Shown: in pieces, positions 32,978 to 41,994 of the stretch | Position numbering within the stretch: position 1 is the stretch's first letter | How the letters are laid out: every line of letters starts with the position of its first letter | Assembly: GCA_902774845.1 (NCBI GenBank) | Contig: CACYJU010000012.1 | Location: forward strand, 1-64,000 | Reading direction: 5' to 3' | Origin: an uncultured Bacteroidota bacterium | GTDB taxonomy: Bacteria; Bacteroidota; Bacteroidia; Bacteroidales; P3 | Length of the DNA: 64,000 nucleotides | Program-made: the position numbers and the translations under genes | The notes under the pieces: model-generated | The model's database searches: none | What the model saw: the letters and a program-made list of their open reading frames with translations, nothing else | What the model was told of the DNA's origin: nothing

Positions 32978-33062
32978 CAAACTCGTTTTGTGGGGTGGGA
33001 TTTGCGGTAGGGTGATTATGGCTTAGTATTCAAACAGTTATACACAGTATTCAGAAAACGGA

Positions 33063-35051
33063 ATGAACAAACAGTCTATTATCGGCCTAGTACTTATCTT
33101 CGCGATATTCGTGGGATATATGTTCTGGGTGACTCCCAGCAAAGCAGAACGCGAAAAGCAGATGGCCGAGTATCAACGGAAACTCGACTCTATAGCACTG
33201 GTGGAGGCGCAGGAGCAGGCAATGGCCGACTCGTTGCGCGCACAGCAGGAGGCGCTGAAAGCCGCACAGGAGGCAGGCGACAGCGCCACTTTAGCCGAGA
33301 TGGCGGCAAACATGGGTGTGTTCGGCGCCAACTTCCACAAGGAAAGCTCGGTTATCACCGTCAGGAACGGCAAACTAGACATAGACTTCAACACCAAAGG
33401 CGCCCGTGTGGACAAGGTGGTGGTGAACGAGTACCTGACCTACGACAGCATGCCGCTGGTGCTGGTAAGTCCATCTGACACGAACTTCAACATCGAGCTC
33501 CCGCTCAACGACATCCACGCCAACGCAGCGAACACCGGAGACCTGGTGTTTGAGCCGTATATAGACGGCCATCCGTTTGACGGGCAATCGACTTTGAGCG
33601 TTGCCGAAGGTGACTCGCTGCAGCTCTCGTTCCGTGCCTACGCAGCATCGGACAGCACCGAGACGGAAGAACGATACATCGAGTTCATCTATACCGTCAA
33701 GGGCGGCGACTACAAGGTGGGCTTCGACGTGAGGTTCCACAACCTGGGGCAGATAGTGCAGAACAACGGCTACCTGAACATGCAATGGAACAACCGCATG
33801 AACCGTCAGGAGAAAGTCGATAAGAGCGGCAAGGGCAGCTCGAACCGCAACAAGGACGCCGAGCGCTTCAATACGAGTATATACTACAAGTCGCTGAAGG
33901 GCAAGGTGGACAACCTGAAGTTTGGCAAGGACAGCGAGAAAGCGGTGAAATATCCAGTCAGCTGGATTGCCTACAAGCAGCAGTTCTTCTGCGCGATACT
34001 GATGACCGACTCGGCGTTTGCCTCGACCAACCTCGCAGTTGCGACCGACCGCAACGACACCGCAGCCAACTATCTGTGCGACATGAGCAGCAACATCTTC
34101 CTCGACTATAGTGGCGAGAAAGACTACGCGCTGGACATGGACTTCTATTTCGGCCCGTCGAAATACCACGACCTGAGAGCAATGCATCGCAAGTTCGAGC
34201 GCATGATACCGCTGGGGTGGGGATTCTTCTTTACACAGTGGATAAGCCGTTATGCTATCATCCCCGTGTTCAACCTGCTTGAGAAATTCAACTGGAACTA
34301 CGGTATCATAGTCATTGTGTTGACCTTCCTGCTGCGTCTTGTGCTGTTCCCACTCACCTTCAAGTCTTATCAAGGCAGCGCCATCATGCGCATACTGCAG
34401 CCCGAGATGCAGGAGCTGAACAAGAGGTTCCCCAACCAAGAAGATGCCATGAAACGCCAGCAAGCTATGAGCCAGCTGCAGAAGAAAGCAGGATACAACC
34501 CCATGATGGGATGCCTACCCGCACTCATACAGCTGCCTATCATCTGGGCCATGTTCCGATTCTATCCTGCTTCCATAGAGCTGAGACAGAAGTCGTTCCT
34601 CTGGTGTGACGACCTCTCGACATACGACTCGATACTTGACTTTGGATTCAACATCCCGCTCTATGGCGACCATATCTCGCTTTTCTGCCTGCTGATGTTT
34701 GCCGTGCAGTTCTTCTACACCTGGTACACCATGAAAGGCCAGAGCGCGCAGATGAGCATGCCAGGCATGAAGTTGATGATGTACTTCATGCCATTCATGA
34801 TGCTGTTTTTGTTCAACAGCCAGTCGGCGGCCTTGAACCTCTACTACTTCGTGTCGCTGAGCTTGACGATGATACAGATGATACTCATCCGCCAGTTCAC
34901 CAGTGAGAAGAAAGTGCGCCAGCGCATAGTGGAATACGATCAAAAGCACAAAGGCAAACCGCAAAAGAAGAGCAAGTTTCAGCAGAGACTGGAAGAGATG
35001 CAGAAGATGGCGGAAGAAGCGCAGCGCCAACGTGCAAAACAGGGGAAATAA
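33063..35051 (+). CDS. yidC: Membrane protein insertase YidC
   Basis: A 662-residue insertase that places and folds inner-membrane proteins. There is an N-terminal transmembrane segment (about 5-22), a coiled, charged stretch (about 28-90), a periplasmic beta-sandwich (about 90-380), then the conserved five-helix core: NWNYGIIVIVLTFLLRLVLFPLTFKSYQGSAIMR, the cytoplasmic helical hairpin, MGCLPALIQLPIIWAMFRFYP, and the last helices with FNSQSAALNLYYFVS. The basic tail (QKHKGKPQKKSKFQQR) can contact the ribosome. It precedes nhaD by 31 bases. Nothing is missing. Confidence 0.96.
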   Translation: MNKQSIIGLVLIFAIFVGYMFWVTPSKAEREKQMAEYQRKLDSIALVEAQEQAMADSLRAQQEALKAAQEAGDSATLAEMAANMGVFGANFHKESSVITVRNGKLDIDFNTKGARVDKVVVNEYLTYDSMPLVLVSPSDTNFNIELPLNDIHANAANTGDLVFEPYIDGHPFDGQSTLSVAEGDSLQLSFRAYAASDSTETEERYIEFIYTVKGGDYKVGFDVRFHNLGQIVQNNGYLNMQWNNRMNRQEKVDKSGKGSSNRNKDAERFNTSIYYKSLKGKVDNLKFGKDSEKAVKYPVSWIAYKQQFFCAILMTDSAFASTNLAVATDRNDTAANYLCDMSSNIFLDYSGEKDYALDMDFYFGPSKYHDLRAMHRKFERMIPLGWGFFFTQWISRYAIIPVFNLLEKFNWNYGIIVIVLTFLLRLVLFPLTFKSYQGSAIMRILQPEMQELNKRFPNQEDAMKRQQAMSQLQKKAGYNPMMGCLPALIQLPIIWAMFRFYPASIELRQKSFLWCDDLSTYDSILDFGFNIPLYGDHISLFCLLMFAVQFFYTWYTMKGQSAQMSMPGMKLMMYFMPFMMLFLFNSQSAALNLYYFVSLSLTMIQMILIRQFTSEKKVRQRIVEYDQKHKGKPQKKSKFQQRLEEMQKMAEEAQRQRAKQGK

Positions 35052-35082
35052 AATATTGTCAAATCTATAAACACACAAAATT

Positions 35083-36441
35083 ATGGTAATAGGACTTGTT
35101 ACTATATTCGTAATCGGATACTTCTGCATTGCCATGGAGCATCCGTTCAAAATCAACAAGACCGCCACTGCGTTGATGCTGGGCACCCTGCTTTGGACGG
35201 TGTTTGTGTTTTGCAACGCTGTTGCACAACCCACGATGGACAGCGAGGCTTGGCACGCATTCATTTCGGAGCACCTGGTGGAGAACCTCGGTGAGACGGC
35301 TGAGATTGTGTTCTTCCTTCTGGGCGCAATGACCATCGTGACCTTGATTGAAGACTATCAGGGTTTCCGCGTCATCACCGACAAGATCACCACGACCAAC
35401 AAGAAGAAACTGTTGTGGATACTCTCGATACTCACTTTCTTCCTGTCGGCGCTGCTCGACAACATGACCACCGCCATCGTGATGGTCGCCCTGCTGCGCA
35501 AGCTGATTGCCGACAAACGCGAGCGCTGGCTCTATGCCGGCATGGTGATTCTCGCAGCCAACGCCGGCGGTGCATGGAGCCCCATCGGAGACGTGACGAC
35601 CATCATGCTCTGGATAGGCGGACAGGTGACTACCGTTAACATCATTGTGAAAACCCTCATCGCATCGCTGGTGTGCATGGTGGTGCCCGTGCTTATCGTG
35701 GGAGCCACGCTGAAAGGCGACATCGAGCGTCCCGAATCCAGCAACTCGGGAGTCGAGGTGCCCTCCAACCTGCGCAAGCTCGTTCTCTTCATGGGTATCG
35801 GCGGACTTATCTTCGTCCCCATCTTCAAGACCATCACCCACCTACCTCCCTATCTCGGTATGCTCTTCGCCTTGGGTATCCTCTGGGTGACCACCGAGAT
35901 ACTGAGTCGCAAGTATGAGAAAGAGGGGCACAAGCTGCCCACCGCGGTGAGCACCCTCGAGCATATCGACACCCCCACCATACTCTTCTTCCTCGGCATC
36001 CTGATGGCCGTAAGCTGCCTGAAGGTGGCCGGCATCCTGGCAAGCCTTGCAGGCGGCTTGAACAACGCCTTCGGTGTCGAAGCACCTGGATTCTTCTTTA
36101 TCGACCTCATCATCGGTGTCCTCTCCTCAGTAGTCGATAACGTGCCTCTGGTGGCAGCCGCCATGGGTATGTATCCTATCACTGGCGCCGAAGTCGATTT
36201 TGCCGTCAACCACCCCTTCTGGGAGTTCTTGGCCTACTGCGCCGGAACGGGCGGATCGCTCCTTATCATCGGTTCGGCAGCTGGAGTTGCCGTTATGGGT
36301 ATGGAGAAGATAGACTTCATTTGGTATCTCAAGAAAATCTCACTGCTCGCATTGGCCGGTTACATCGCAGGTGCACTTGTGTTTATCGCCATGGATGTAA
36401 CGCTGTTCGAACATATAGCCTGGCTGCGTGATTTAGCGTGA
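35083..36441 (+). CDS. nhaD: Sodium:proton antiporter NhaD
   Basis: A 452-residue inner-membrane antiporter with about 12 hydrophobic segments. NhaD signatures: FLLGAMTIVTLIEDYQGFRVI, FFLSALLDNMTTAIVMVALLRKL (likely ion-binding Asp), ANAGGAWSPIGDVTTIMLWI, and SSVVDNVPLVAAAMGMYP near the end. It exchanges Na+ for H+ and so links to the Na+ gradient made by NQR upstream. Its stop overlaps the start of the next gene, so the two are coupled. The start ATG at 35083 follows a short spacer from yidC. Confidence 0.94.
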   Translation: MVIGLVTIFVIGYFCIAMEHPFKINKTATALMLGTLLWTVFVFCNAVAQPTMDSEAWHAFISEHLVENLGETAEIVFFLLGAMTIVTLIEDYQGFRVITDKITTTNKKKLLWILSILTFFLSALLDNMTTAIVMVALLRKLIADKRERWLYAGMVILAANAGGAWSPIGDVTTIMLWIGGQVTTVNIIVKTLIASLVCMVVPVLIVGATLKGDIERPESSNSGVEVPSNLRKLVLFMGIGGLIFVPIFKTITHLPPYLGMLFALGILWVTTEILSRKYEKEGHKLPTAVSTLEHIDTPTILFFLGILMAVSCLKVAGILASLAGGLNNAFGVEAPGFFFIDLIIGVLSSVVDNVPLVAAAMGMYPITGAEVDFAVNHPFWEFLAYCAGTGGSLLIIGSAAGVAVMGMEKIDFIWYLKKISLLALAGYIAGALVFIAMDVTLFEHIAWLRDLA

Positions 36442-37742
36442 TGAAACGGATTTGGATTGATTTCAAAGAGCGCCCTTGGTGGCGTAAGATTATAGACATC
36501 CTGCTGGTGCTCTTCGCACTGGCAGGATTTGCCATTATCGGTGCTTGGGCATTCTACCAGCTCGGATTCACAAAGAACAAAGGCACTATCGACAAGAACT
36601 ACCGATATATGATGTCAGTGTCGGAGATGAAAGACCTGAAGGGTGCAACCCTCACCCAGGAGCAACTTGACGAGATTCAGTTCAGCCAATATGCCCGACT
36701 TGCCGCCTACGCACGGTTCTATCCTATCAACGCCCGACTCATTCTGCATGCCTCCAAATACTGCGATGACCCCACTATGGTGGACCGTATGATGAGAGCC
36801 TCAATGATGTATGCAGGAGACAATCCAGACTTCACCGCCTTCTCTCAAAAGCTTGAATCGCTCATCAGCTCACAGCCAGTGGCTCAGAACCCGCACCTAA
36901 TCCCATGGATGAACACCGTGGAATGGGAAGCTCTGCGAGAGGCAATAGCCAAAGACAGCGCGCTCCTTAATGAGGCTGGCCGCCTCACCGGTGTTGAACC
37001 ACGCATGATTGCCGCCTGTCTTATAGGCGAGCAGATTAGGCTCTTCAACTCAAACCGCGAGACCTTCAAAAAATACTTAGGGCCAGTAAAGGTGCTATCA
37101 GTCCAGTCCCAGTTCTCCTACGGAGTGAACGGCATCAAGGACCACACGGCACAAGCGGTGGAAAGCCACCTGAAGGACCCGTCGTCGGAGTACTATATGG
37201 GACGGAGGTACGAACACCTGCTCGACTTCGAGACAGAGAACCACGCCGACGAACGCTACAAGAGACTGGTGGACTACCGCAACCACCTATACTCGTACAT
37301 CTACACAGGCTGCATATTACACCAGACGATGCTACAGTGGAAGAGGGCCGGATATGACATCAGCGACCGACCCGACATACTCTTCACGCTGTTCAACGTA
37401 GGATTCTCGCAATCGCACCCAAATCCAGAACCGCAATGCGGAGGGTCACATATAAACGTCAGCGGGCATACCTATACCTTCGGAGCCATCGGATTCGACT
37501 TCTACTACAGCGGCGAACTTGCTGACGTCTTTCCCTATTGGAAAGAACACTTCATCAGCGGTGACGCCCCTTCGTTCAGCGCTCAAGAAATTGCAGACAT
37601 TCAAGATAATATGAGCGACTGCAGCCGACCTCAACGCGGATCTGAATATATCAAGAAAGACGAAGAAGACTGGCCAGCCGCCTGGAAACCTCACCACGAC
37701 AATGACGACGAAGTGACATTCACTCCGGCAATGGCTTACTAA
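36441..37742 (+). CDS. Membrane-anchored protein with possible lysozyme-like domain
   Basis: A 433-residue protein with one N-terminal transmembrane segment (about 18-42), the rest probably periplasmic. The stretch NEAGRLTGVEPRMIAACLIGEQIRLFNSNR, followed by FSYGVNGIKDHTAQAVESHL, recalls the catalytic-Glu helix and Ser/Gly region of lysozyme/SLT folds, but I am not certain. The rest is rich in aromatic and charged residues. An ATG at 36441 shares its A with the nhaD stop; a GTG one codon earlier is also possible. Coupling to nhaD may reflect only operon position. Family not recognised with confidence. Confidence 0.7.
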   Translation: MKRIWIDFKERPWWRKIIDILLVLFALAGFAIIGAWAFYQLGFTKNKGTIDKNYRYMMSVSEMKDLKGATLTQEQLDEIQFSQYARLAAYARFYPINARLILHASKYCDDPTMVDRMMRASMMYAGDNPDFTAFSQKLESLISSQPVAQNPHLIPWMNTVEWEALREAIAKDSALLNEAGRLTGVEPRMIAACLIGEQIRLFNSNRETFKKYLGPVKVLSVQSQFSYGVNGIKDHTAQAVESHLKDPSSEYYMGRRYEHLLDFETENHADERYKRLVDYRNHLYSYIYTGCILHQTMLQWKRAGYDISDRPDILFTLFNVGFSQSHPNPEPQCGGSHINVSGHTYTFGAIGFDFYYSGELADVFPYWKEHFISGDAPSFSAQEIADIQDNMSDCSRPQRGSEYIKKDEEDWPAAWKPHHDNDDEVTFTPAMAY

Positions 37743-37785
37743 GTGAAGACTCCGTAACGTCAATGACGTTACATCAAAACTGCCT

Positions 37786-39612
37786 TTATACCGAATCGGT
37801 GGAACACTCCACTATCTCTCCGTTTTCTTGTACATAGTCAATGAACTCACGGTAGAAGCGGTGACGAGAGAGAGTCTGTGTATTACCTATAATAATAAGT
37901 TTCATCTTAGCCCGTGTGATGGCGACATTCATGCGGCGAAGGTCACGGAGGAATCCTATGGTGCCGTTATCGTTATCGCGCACCATGCTTATCATGATAA
38001 CATCGCGTTCCTGACCCTGGAATCCGTCGACAGTATTGACTGTAATACTACGACGGTAAGCCTTGAGAAAATAATTCATTTTAAGGAGCCGACGTATGAG
38101 TCGCGCCTGTGCCTTGTAGGGAGTGATGATGCCGAAGTCGGTGAGCTCATCGTCAACCCTTGATGGACCGACGAAATCGATATAGTCACGGAGTGTATGG
38201 ATAAGGAGCCTAGCTTCGTGAGGGTTGCTCTTACTGGAAGAGATGCCTTCGCCCTGCTCAGAGAAACCGCAGGTGGCGGTGTCAACCCAAGTGATAGGTC
38301 TGTCGATAGGCGACAGAAGTCGGTCGGCAACCTGCGGGTCAGCTTTCAGTAGACCGTTGTAGAACCAACGTGATGAGAAATTCATAATAGCACGGTTCAT
38401 ACGGTACTGGATGGTGAGTAAGCTGACGCATGAGGGCTTGGCGGTAGCGACACGCTGCATGAGTGTGGTGGCAAGGCCGTCGGAGGCAGCCTGAGGCGAC
38501 TTGACCGTAGGTGGCAACTGCTGATAGTCACCACTGAGGACAACCTTGGAGCAACGGAGGATGGCATTCCAGCACGCAGGTTCGAGAGCCTGCGCAGCCT
38601 CATCGATGAAGAGGGTGGCAAAACGCCGACCTGCCATCACCTGATTAGCCGAGCCGATAAGTGTACAAGCAACAACCCGCGCTTCGTTAAAAATCTCAGC
38701 ATGGATTTTTATTTCCAGCTCAGTCCGGCGATAGCGGAGTTTGCTGAGGTAGTTAGCGTTAGCCTCGGATTTGGAGCCTGAAGCAAGCTCACGGAGGCGT
38801 TTACGTATGCCCCAGAGTTCAGCATAGTCTGGATGTGCAGCATAGCGACGCTCATAGCTGCAGTCAAGCATCTCATCACTAATGCGAACCGGGTTTCCGA
38901 CACGCAACACGTTGACACCACGCCTCATAAGTTGCTCACTTATCCAGTCGACAGCCACGTTACTGGGTGCGGTGACGAGCACCTGATTCTCTCTCTGGAG
39001 GGTTTCTATGACGGCTTCGACGAGGGTGGTTGTCTTTCCTGTACCAGGAGGACCGTGGACGATGGCCACGTCACGAGCTTCGAGTACATGCTGGACAGCG
39101 TCAGACTGACTGGAATTGAGCCATGGACAGCTGACATGTGGGAGCTGACGAGAGCGAGGCTGAAGCGGACCTAATAGGGTTTCACGCAGACGCACGAAAT
39201 CCTCATCATCGCGACGTATAACCTCCTGCAGGGCACTTTTCATCACCTGATAGGAGGTGGCGTCAACACCGAGACGCAGGCCAAGCAGGTGGACACGTCC
39301 ACTGTCGAGAATGGACTGCACGGCGTTCTGTCCTATGACACGTAGCCCCATAGAACCAGGGGCTACGCTATCAATATAGCACTGATGCGGGAACTCGTGT
39401 ATAGAACCATCGTCTTTCTTATAGAAGAAACGGACGGTCTTGCCAGGCTCGAACTCGTCGTTGCCCCAGTCCTCGGTGGATGTAAAACGGACGGTAAGGA
39501 TGAGGTGGTCGAAGGGATTACGATGCCACTCAACAGGCTCGACTGAATATCGGATACCCGGAATGGCAGAACTCTGAATTTTGATATCGGCTTTGCCACT
39601 TGACCCAGCCAA
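37786..39612 (-). CDS. SF1 superfamily DNA/RNA helicase (Upf1/IGHMBP2-like)
   Basis: Helicase motifs are complete: Walker A GPPGTGKTT (near residue 187 from the listed start), Ia TAPSNVAVD, Walker B FIDEAAQALEP, III GDYQQLPPT, IV region TIQYRMNRAIMNF, V VNTVDGFQGQERDVI and VI NVAITRAKMKLIIIGN. The OB-like N-terminal region is present. The start is a problem: the listed TTG at 39612 cuts off family-like residues. The same frame is open up to the stop of the upstream lipoprotein gene at 39727, encoding LIGLIDNEFDYECHQYEE, but offers no ATG, GTG or TTG. An 8-bp array lies across the expected start. Translation may begin at a non-standard codon (for example ATT or ATA) or the gene may be damaged. 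Confidence 0.88.
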   Translation of the reverse strand: MAGSSGKADIKIQSSAIPGIRYSVEPVEWHRNPFDHLILTVRFTSTEDWGNDEFEPGKTVRFFYKKDDGSIHEFPHQCYIDSVAPGSMGLRVIGQNAVQSILDSGRVHLLGLRLGVDATSYQVMKSALQEVIRRDDEDFVRLRETLLGPLQPRSRQLPHVSCPWLNSSQSDAVQHVLEARDVAIVHGPPGTGKTTTLVEAVIETLQRENQVLVTAPSNVAVDWISEQLMRRGVNVLRVGNPVRISDEMLDCSYERRYAAHPDYAELWGIRKRLRELASGSKSEANANYLSKLRYRRTELEIKIHAEIFNEARVVACTLIGSANQVMAGRRFATLFIDEAAQALEPACWNAILRCSKVVLSGDYQQLPPTVKSPQAASDGLATTLMQRVATAKPSCVSLLTIQYRMNRAIMNFSSRWFYNGLLKADPQVADRLLSPIDRPITWVDTATCGFSEQGEGISSSKSNPHEARLLIHTLRDYIDFVGPSRVDDELTDFGIITPYKAQARLIRRLLKMNYFLKAYRRSITVNTVDGFQGQERDVIMISMVRDNDNGTIGFLRDLRRMNVAITRAKMKLIIIGNTQTLSRHRFYREFIDYVQENGEIVECSTDSV

Positions 39613-39701
39613 AAATCTTGAGTTTCGGAGTGATTCCTCGTACTGATGACATTCATAGTCGAACTCATTGTCAATGAGCCCAATGAGATGAGAGAGATGT
39701 G

Positions 39702-39733
39702 TTATTGATTGCGTGATTGCTGTGGACTATTGA
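39702..39733. repeat. 8-bp array over the expected helicase start and the lipoprotein stop
   Basis: On the minus strand the units read like GCAATCAC, GCAATCAA and TAACACAT, the same unit types as at 13711-13750 and 26311-26350. About four degenerate units can be aligned. Confidence 0.55.
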
Positions 39734-40182
39734 TGGGTGGTCTGGACCATGCGGCTAGCGTCGTCAAGCTTGCAGTTGAACCAGCAACTCTCCTTGCCGT
39801 TATTGAAGGAGTACTGATACTTGCCAGTACCACATTCGGAGAACTGATAGACCTGACCATTGTTAATGTCGGCCACAACATATCGATAGCCCTTTGTCAT
39901 CTTCTTCTGATAGACACGGTAGTTGGTGTATGAATCCCAAGAACGACCGTTATTGGTCTGATAATAAACGGTGATAGGCTTGTAGTAAGTCCACTCGTCA
40001 AGATTAACTTTCTCGGTGGGAGTGTATTTTTTGCGCTTGGCGCTCTGCTCTTTTTCATAGGCGGCTTGTCCTTGCTTGACCCAACCTTCAATCATGTCGT
40101 AAGTAGACATGCAACCAGAGAGAAGGAAGAGAGACAACAGGATCATAAGAAAACCCAAACGGGGAGTACCACTTATTTTCAT
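39727..40182 (-). CDS. Small lipoprotein, unknown function
   Basis: A 151-residue protein with a lipobox (LFLLSGCMST, Cys near 24). The mature region is charged and aromatic, with VNLDEWTYYKPITVYYQT and ECGTGKYQYSFNNGKESCWFNCKLDD containing three Cys. I do not recognise the family. It lies directly upstream of the helicase gene in the same reading frame. A -7-like TATCTTTG (40209-40216) is 27 bases upstream of its ATG. It probably anchors to the inner or outer membrane. Confidence 0.75.
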   Translation of the reverse strand: MKISGTPRLGFLMILLSLFLLSGCMSTYDMIEGWVKQGQAAYEKEQSAKRKKYTPTEKVNLDEWTYYKPITVYYQTNNGRSWDSYTNYRVYQKKMTKGYRYVVADINNGQVYQFSECGTGKYQYSFNNGKESCWFNCKLDDASRMVQTTHQ

Positions 40183-40208
40183 AGTAGAGGATGGTTGAAT
40201 TTGGATTG

Positions 40209-40216
40209 CAAAGATA
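40209..40216 (-). promoter_or_regulatory. -7 box of the small lipoprotein/helicase unit
   Basis: TATCTTTG on the minus strand, 27 bases before the ATG at 40182. No clear -33 element. Confidence 0.5.
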
Positions 40217-40271
40217 CAATAAAGTTTTGAGTTTATAGTTTTTAGTTTGAATAATCTTTATATCAGCATTC

Positions 40272-41201
40272 ATGAAACGCACCCCAGAACTGTTGAAGGC
40301 AGGAGACAGAGTCGCCATAGTAGCGACAGCACGGAAAATATCGTCGGCAGAATTGCAGCCCGCCATCAGACTCCTAGAGTCGTGGGGGCTGGAAGTGATG
40401 CTTCCGAAAAACATCTACGCCGAGAGCAACCAGTTTGCAGGCAGCGATGCAGAACGCGCCTCCGACCTGCAGTGGGCACTTGACAGAGAGGATGTGAAAG
40501 CGGTGTTCTGTGCACGCGGAGGATACGGGACTGTGAGGATAGTGGACATGGTGGATTACAAACATCTTGCAGAAAAACCAAAGTGGATAGTAGGTTACAG
40601 CGACGTCACAGTACTACATTCGCACCTACACACACTGTTGGGGATGCCGACATTGCACGCCACCATGCCTCTCAACATACCAACGGACGCAGTTGAGAAA
40701 GCATACCCGTCGACCGAGTCGCTGAAGAGAGCTTTGTTTGAAGGGGAGGTATGCTACAACACCAAAGAGCACAAGCTGAACCGAGAAGGGGAGGCTGATG
40801 GGTTGGTGGTGGGAGGCAACCTATCGATACTGTATAGCCTTTGTGGGTCAACCAGCGACATAAACACTGCAGGGAAGATACTCTTCATAGAAGACCTCGA
40901 CGAATATCTTTATCATATTGACCGGATGATGCAGAACCTGAAACGGACAGGCAAACTGCAGAGCCTGAAAGGCCTTATCGTAGGAGGCATGACCGACATG
41001 CATGACAACAGCATACCTTTTGGAAAAAGCGCTGAAGAGATAGTGATGGAGGCGGTGACGGAATACAACTACCCAGTGTGCTTCAACGCCCCATTCGGAC
41101 ATATCGGAACAGAGAACAAAGCGCTGATATTGGGTGAGCATCTCCACATGAAAAGCCAAACGGACGGAACTTTCACAGTGACGCAATCAATGGCAAAGTA
41201 G
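40272..41201 (+). CDS. ldcA: LD-carboxypeptidase (S66 family)
   Basis: A 309-residue serine peptidase that cuts the terminal D-Ala from murein tetrapeptides during peptidoglycan recycling. Family motifs: LKAGDRVAIVATARK at the start, CARGGYGTVRIVD, GYSDVTVLH with the catalytic Ser, FIEDLDEYLYHIDRMM with the acidic residue, and APFGHIGTENKALILGE with the catalytic His. Length is normal and no signal peptide is seen, consistent with cytosolic LdcA. It is divergent from the lipoprotein/helicase unit. Confidence 0.94.
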   Translation: MKRTPELLKAGDRVAIVATARKISSAELQPAIRLLESWGLEVMLPKNIYAESNQFAGSDAERASDLQWALDREDVKAVFCARGGYGTVRIVDMVDYKHLAEKPKWIVGYSDVTVLHSHLHTLLGMPTLHATMPLNIPTDAVEKAYPSTESLKRALFEGEVCYNTKEHKLNREGEADGLVVGGNLSILYSLCGSTSDINTAGKILFIEDLDEYLYHIDRMMQNLKRTGKLQSLKGLIVGGMTDMHDNSIPFGKSAEEIVMEAVTEYNYPVCFNAPFGHIGTENKALILGEHLHMKSQTDGTFTVTQSMAK

Positions 41202-41232
41202 CAATAAAAAGTGCAAGTTAAAACTTTTTTAG

Positions 41233-41240
41233 TACTTTTG
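41233..41240 (+). promoter_or_regulatory. -7 box upstream of the metal-efflux cluster
   Basis: TACTTTTG matches TAnnTTTG, 28 bases before the ATG at 41268. The -33 position is not convincing. Confidence 0.45.
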
Positions 41241-41267
41241 CACACTGTAACAAAAACGAACCGACAG

Positions 41268-41615
41268 ATGAAACATCTTCGACTATTTGCCGTTCTCGCA
41301 ATCATAGCGTTGATTGCCATCACCTCTTGCACCAACAAACAGAAGACACAATACGTGGGAACCTGGATACTATCAGGAATCTCACTCGATGGAGAAAACT
41401 GGGATGAGACCGTGATGCCAGAGGATGATATGACCATAACCATTAACAACGACGGAACGCTATTGATGACCATGGGCGAATATAACGAAGAAGATCAGTG
41501 GGTCATCGACAAAGAAGGCAACATCATAATGGGAGAACAGCCAGCCACCATCGACGATAACGGATATCTGGTGGCAGACCATAACGGCACCATTGTGCGG
41601 ATGAAGAGAAAGTGA
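41268..41615 (+). CDS. Small lipocalin-like lipoprotein
   Basis: A 115-residue lipoprotein (IIALIAITSCTNK, Cys near 20). YVGTWILSGISLDGENWDE and the beta-rich MTITINNDGTLLMTMGEY match lipocalin-like Bacteroidota lipoproteins. The ATG at 41268 is chosen over an in-frame codon at 41211 because the longer form has no proper signal start. The stop overlaps the next gene (GTGA). It heads a likely operon with the metal efflux genes, so an envelope role there is possible but unproven. Confidence 0.8.
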   Translation: MKHLRLFAVLAIIALIAITSCTNKQKTQYVGTWILSGISLDGENWDETVMPEDDMTITINNDGTLLMTMGEYNEEDQWVIDKEGNIIMGEQPATIDDNGYLVADHNGTIVRMKRK

Positions 41616-41941
41616 ACCAGCGGAAGGTCATAGCAATCGTACTTGGGCTTGTTTTCCTACAGTATTTTGTAGGAACAACGTTTTTCGTACACTGCCATGA
41701 ACTACCTACTAGAGTGATAGTCCACTCCCACCCATTTGCCAACAAACCACACAATCATAGCGACAGCCAGGTGTTATGTTTAGACCTGCTCTCGCAGGCC
41801 ACCTGTGTCACTTCGCCCCAGCTGTCCGCTCCTAATTTCTTGATCGACATTATCCGCATCGTAGGCGGAGTGTGTCTGATTGCCAATGAGCAGGTTCCGA
41901 TTATCGGAGTCTGCCAACTGCGGGCACCGCCGGTTTGCTGA
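41612..41941 (+). CDS. Small His-rich membrane protein ahead of metal efflux genes
   Basis: A 109-residue protein starting with GTG that overlaps the upstream stop. It has one hydrophobic segment at the N-terminus (VIAIVLGLVFLQYFVGTTFF), then FVHCHELPTRVIVHSHPFANKPHNHSD, a cluster of His with a Cys that could bind metal, and a second hydrophobic stretch. I do not know the family by name. Its position just before a CzcCBA-type system suggests a role in metal sensing or binding outside the cytoplasm. That is inference. Confidence 0.65.
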   Translation: MNQRKVIAIVLGLVFLQYFVGTTFFVHCHELPTRVIVHSHPFANKPHNHSDSQVLCLDLLSQATCVTSPQLSAPNFLIDIIRIVGGVCLIANEQVPIIGVCQLRAPPVC

Positions 41942-41994
41942 AAACATCAGTTCTTTTAGAAAAGTTTTCAGTTTAACCTATTTTCCATTTTTTC

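Noticed and set aside
33375..34463. A 362-codon minus-strand frame opposite yidC, and a similar 341-codon one opposite cstA (15095-16120)
   Set aside because: Both lie within well-supported genes and show no domain or signal pattern.
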